Shown piece by piece: positions 61,972 to 64,000 of a DNA stretch of 64,000 bases. The stretch covers positions 62,001 to 126,000 of the forward strand of contig NZ_JBNNUK010000008.1 in NCBI RefSeq assembly GCF_050279675.1, in the 5' to 3' direction. Both the position numbers and the translations under genes were made by a program. Below the pieces are notes generated by a model. That model worked only from the letters and a program-made list of their open reading frames with translations, was not told where the DNA came from and ran no database searches. Source of the DNA: Viridibacillus sp050279675 (GTDB taxonomy: Bacteria; Bacillota; Bacilli; Bacillales_A; Planococcaceae). The stretch's first letter is position 1, and every line of letters starts with the position of its first letter.

Positions 61972-62577
61972 GTGCAACATATTTTCATTAAAGGTACTGA
62001 TGATAGTAAGCCAACATTGTTGTTGCTACATGGCACTGGTGGGAATGAACATGATTTAATCTCTTTAGCAAAAGAGATTGATCCAACAGCTTCTCTTTTA
62101 GGTGTACGAGGAAATGTTGTAGAGAATGGCATGCCGCGCTTTTTCAGACGTTTAGCAGAAGGCGTTTTTGATATGGCTGATTTAGAGGTCCGTACAAAGG
62201 AATTGGCTGAATTTATCGACGGAGCAGCGGTGCGATATAGCTTCAATCGGGAGAATGTTGTAGCAATTGGCTATTCGAACGGGGCAAATATTGCAGGTAG
62301 TCTGTTATTCCGAAATGGGGCAATCGTGAAAGGTGCTATTTTGCATCATCCAATGGTTCCAAGAAGAGATATTGAAGTGCCAGTATTACCACAGTTACCA
62401 ATTTGGATTGGTGCTGGTAAAAATGATTATATGTGCCCTCCTCAAGAATCTAAAGATTTAGAAGGATTGCTAACAGCAGCAGGGGCAGAAGTAGAGGTAT
62501 ATTGGAGCGATTATGGTCATCAGTTAACACATGATGAATTAAAAGCGGCAAAAGCTTGGTATGCAAATCACTTTTAA
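61972..62577 (+). CDS. Carboxylesterase/alpha-beta hydrolase, MhqD-like
   Basis: A 201-residue alpha/beta hydrolase. LLLHGTGGNEHD gives the oxyanion region, IGYSNGAN the nucleophile serine, GAGKNDYMCP the aspartate and DYGHQLTHDE the histidine. It matches the YodD/MhqD group of the MhqR quinone-response regulon in B. subtilis; the substrate is unknown. GTG start after AGGGGGATT. Ends in a terminator shared with the convergent MMPL gene. Confidence 0.82.
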   Translation: MQHIFIKGTDDSKPTLLLLHGTGGNEHDLISLAKEIDPTASLLGVRGNVVENGMPRFFRRLAEGVFDMADLEVRTKELAEFIDGAAVRYSFNRENVVAIGYSNGANIAGSLLFRNGAIVKGAILHHPMVPRRDIEVPVLPQLPIWIGAGKNDYMCPPQESKDLEGLLTAAGAEVEVYWSDYGHQLTHDELKAAKAWYANHF

Positions 62578-62585
62578 TAAATATG

Positions 62586-62623
62586 AAAAGAGGCAACCTG
62601 ATTATTAACAGGTTGCCTCTTTT
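62586..62623. terminator. Bidirectional terminator
   Basis: AAAAGAGGCAACCTG pairs perfectly with CAGGTTGCCTCTTTT, between convergent genes. Confidence 0.88.
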
Positions 62624-64000
62624 TTATTTGCGATATTTCTTTTGAAACGGCATCCACCAGTTCCAGTCACCTAATAATTTCATCAGACTTGGTACGAGCA
62701 TTAGACGTATAATTGTCGCATCAATAGCGATGGCAATGGCAATGCCGACACCTATTTGCTTCACAGGCATTACATCTGTGAAGGCAAATGCACCTGTAAT
62801 AACAATCATAATTAATGCAGCAGATGTAATGATTTTACTTGTAGAAGTAAGTCCATCAATCGTAGCACGCGTATTACTCGCGCCTTTTTCATATTCTTCT
62901 TGAATTCTTGAAATCAGGAATACTTCATAGTCCATACTTAAGCCGAATACCAGGCAAAATGTAATAACCGGTATGATTAAAACAATTGTCCCTTCCTCTA
63001 TGCCGAAATTTCCGTATTGGAATATATATACAAGGATTCCGAAAGCTGATGATAAGCCAATAATATTCATTAAAATAGCCTTTATAGGAATTAACACAGA
63101 ACGGAATGCAAGCATTAGAATAAAGAATGTTGAAACAATAATAATGGATAAGGCTATAACGATTTTATTTGAAATTTCATCGAAAATTTCTTGATTAAAT
63201 TTCGCTTCTCCACCAAGTTTAAAGTTCATGTTTAAATCTTTATTCGACCACTTTCTCACCCAATCTTGTGCCTTTGTAGAAGCTCCTTTAGCATCTAATG
63301 TAATGGGGATAAATAATTGATTATCATGTATAAATGTTTCTTTTAAGGGTTTTAGTTGCTCGCTAGCAGAAAGGTTTTTCATACTTTGCTGCCAGTCCTC
63401 TACGCGATTGATTTTAGATTCAGTGAAAATGGTCTTCACATCGAGGACTAAGGCATCTTTCTGTAATGCTTTTTGTAGCTCTAGGATGTCATTTAAACCA
63501 GCTTTGGAATCCCATCCATCTTCACGTTCTGCTAATAAATAAACTGTAGAGTTTTTGCCTAAATCAAATTCTTTTTGTAGTTTCTCAAAAGAAGTACGAG
63601 AATCGTATGAAGTTGGTAAAGCATCCATTTGTGGAATGGTTAGTTTCATATCCTTCACGGGGACAATACCTATTCCTAAGATAATCAAGGAAATAATAGC
63701 GATTGTCACGGGACGTTTCATGACTAGTGTTGCAAAACTACGCCAACGCGATACACTATTTGGTTTCACTCGAATAATCGTCCATTTATTTAAGTGATCA
63801 CCTAGTAACAATATGCTTGCGGGTAACAAAGTTAATGAAGCAACAACTGCTAGGAAAACTGCAATCGTACCACCGAGTGCGATATTATGGAATATTTCTA
63901 CTTGGATAACAATCATCGCACCGAGGCCAATCATGACACAAAATGCAGAAAAGATAATCGAGCGACCGGCAGTTTGAATAGTTGTTTGCACAGCTTGTTG
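62624..64000 (-). CDS. MMPL/RND family transporter (C-terminal part; N-terminus outside window)
   Basis: The last 458 codons of an MMPL exporter; the frame is open to the right edge. It begins inside the first membrane bundle (TIQTAGRSIIFSAFCVMIGL), then has the second extracytoplasmic domain (residues about 100-250 of this part) and a second bundle with LVFGLSMDYEVFLISRIQEEY, the proton-relay motif. The final residues are FQKKYRK. Resembles YdfJ more than the 1038-residue exporter at 36700, because the second porter domain lacks the long helical repeats. Substrate unknown. Confidence 0.87.
   Translation of the reverse strand, partial: QQAVQTTIQTAGRSIIFSAFCVMIGLGAMIVIQVEIFHNIALGGTIAVFLAVVASLTLLPASILLLGDHLNKWTIIRVKPNSVSRWRSFATLVMKRPVTIAIISLIILGIGIVPVKDMKLTIPQMDALPTSYDSRTSFEKLQKEFDLGKNSTVYLLAEREDGWDSKAGLNDILELQKALQKDALVLDVKTIFTESKINRVEDWQQSMKNLSASEQLKPLKETFIHDNQLFIPITLDAKGASTKAQDWVRKWSNKDLNMNFKLGGEAKFNQEIFDEISNKIVIALSIIIVSTFFILMLAFRSVLIPIKAILMNIIGLSSAFGILVYIFQYGNFGIEEGTIVLIIPVITFCLVFGLSMDYEVFLISRIQEEYEKGASNTRATIDGLTSTSKIITSAALIMIVITGAFAFTDVMPVKQIGVGIAIAIAIDATIIRLMLVPSLMKLLGDWNWWMPFQKKYRK

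Overview
The window is a low-GC Gram-positive chromosome segment, from Bacillales and most likely Lysinibacillus or a close Planococcaceae/Caryophanaceae relative. The evidence is AT-rich DNA, strong GGAGG-type ribosome binding sites, frequent TTG/GTG starts, Bacillus-type gene sets (ydaJKLMN, ykkCD, ydbST, yeeI, thi operon) and three classic Firmicutes leader RNAs (guanidine-I, TPP, T-box). I see no rRNA, tRNA, prophage, insertion sequence or CRISPR array. It reads as core and soft-accessory chromosome, dense in transporters, acetyltransferases, Nudix hydrolases and envelope functions. Genus is inferred from gene content, not measured. Layout, 1-20 kb: a chemoreceptor cut by the window edge, a tyrosine phosphatase, then a PLP-dependent decarboxylase whose 3' end overlaps a second chemoreceptor. 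Next come a DMT exporter, GNAT/TetR and a divergent SDR, a ykkCD guanidinium exporter pair under a guanidine-I riboswitch, a DUF2087 regulator with a GIY-YIG protein, asparagine synthetase, an HxlR/nitroreductase pair, menA, and a tightly overlapping thiamine salvage operon (tenA-thiM-thiD-thiE-thiW) under a TPP riboswitch. 20-41 kb: MATE exporter, RlmA-type methyltransferase, YdbS/YdbT bPH2 membrane proteins, CoA-disulfide reductase, VanZ, a SEC-C protein, a dynamin/Era-like GTPase, an LD-carboxypeptidase with an apparent ATA start, a PadR plus HAAS/DUF4097 pair, an epimerase, UPF0316, Nudix, PlsC, XRE, signal peptidase I, a large MMPL exporter, a decayed YpfJ-type metallopeptidase and YeeI. 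41-64 kb: a five-gene exopolysaccharide operon matching Bacillus subtilis ydaJKLMN (GH8 lipoprotein, degenerate-GGDEF c-di-GMP receptor, DUF2334 deacetylase-like protein, processive GT2 synthase, BcsB-like subunit). Then come an AAA ATPase, GNAT, YdcF, Nudix, a second SEC-C paralogue, an M3 oligopeptidase, an LtaS-like synthase, an AI-2E family permease, Nudix, T-box-controlled proS, a histidine phosphatase, a GNAT pseudogene, an MhqD-like esterase and an MMPL exporter running off the window. How the genes work together: the clearest multi-gene systems are the c-di-GMP-gated polysaccharide machine, the thiamine salvage operon, the guanidinium efflux pair and the decarboxylase-chemoreceptor unit. 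The least explained items are the DUF2087/GIY-YIG locus with its divergent promoters and 24-codon ORF, two gene-free stretches with promoter- and terminator-like ends that could encode small RNAs, and the two SEC-C/HTH-like paralogues. Start codons were chosen by Shine-Dalgarno spacing, so several differ from the longest open frame.
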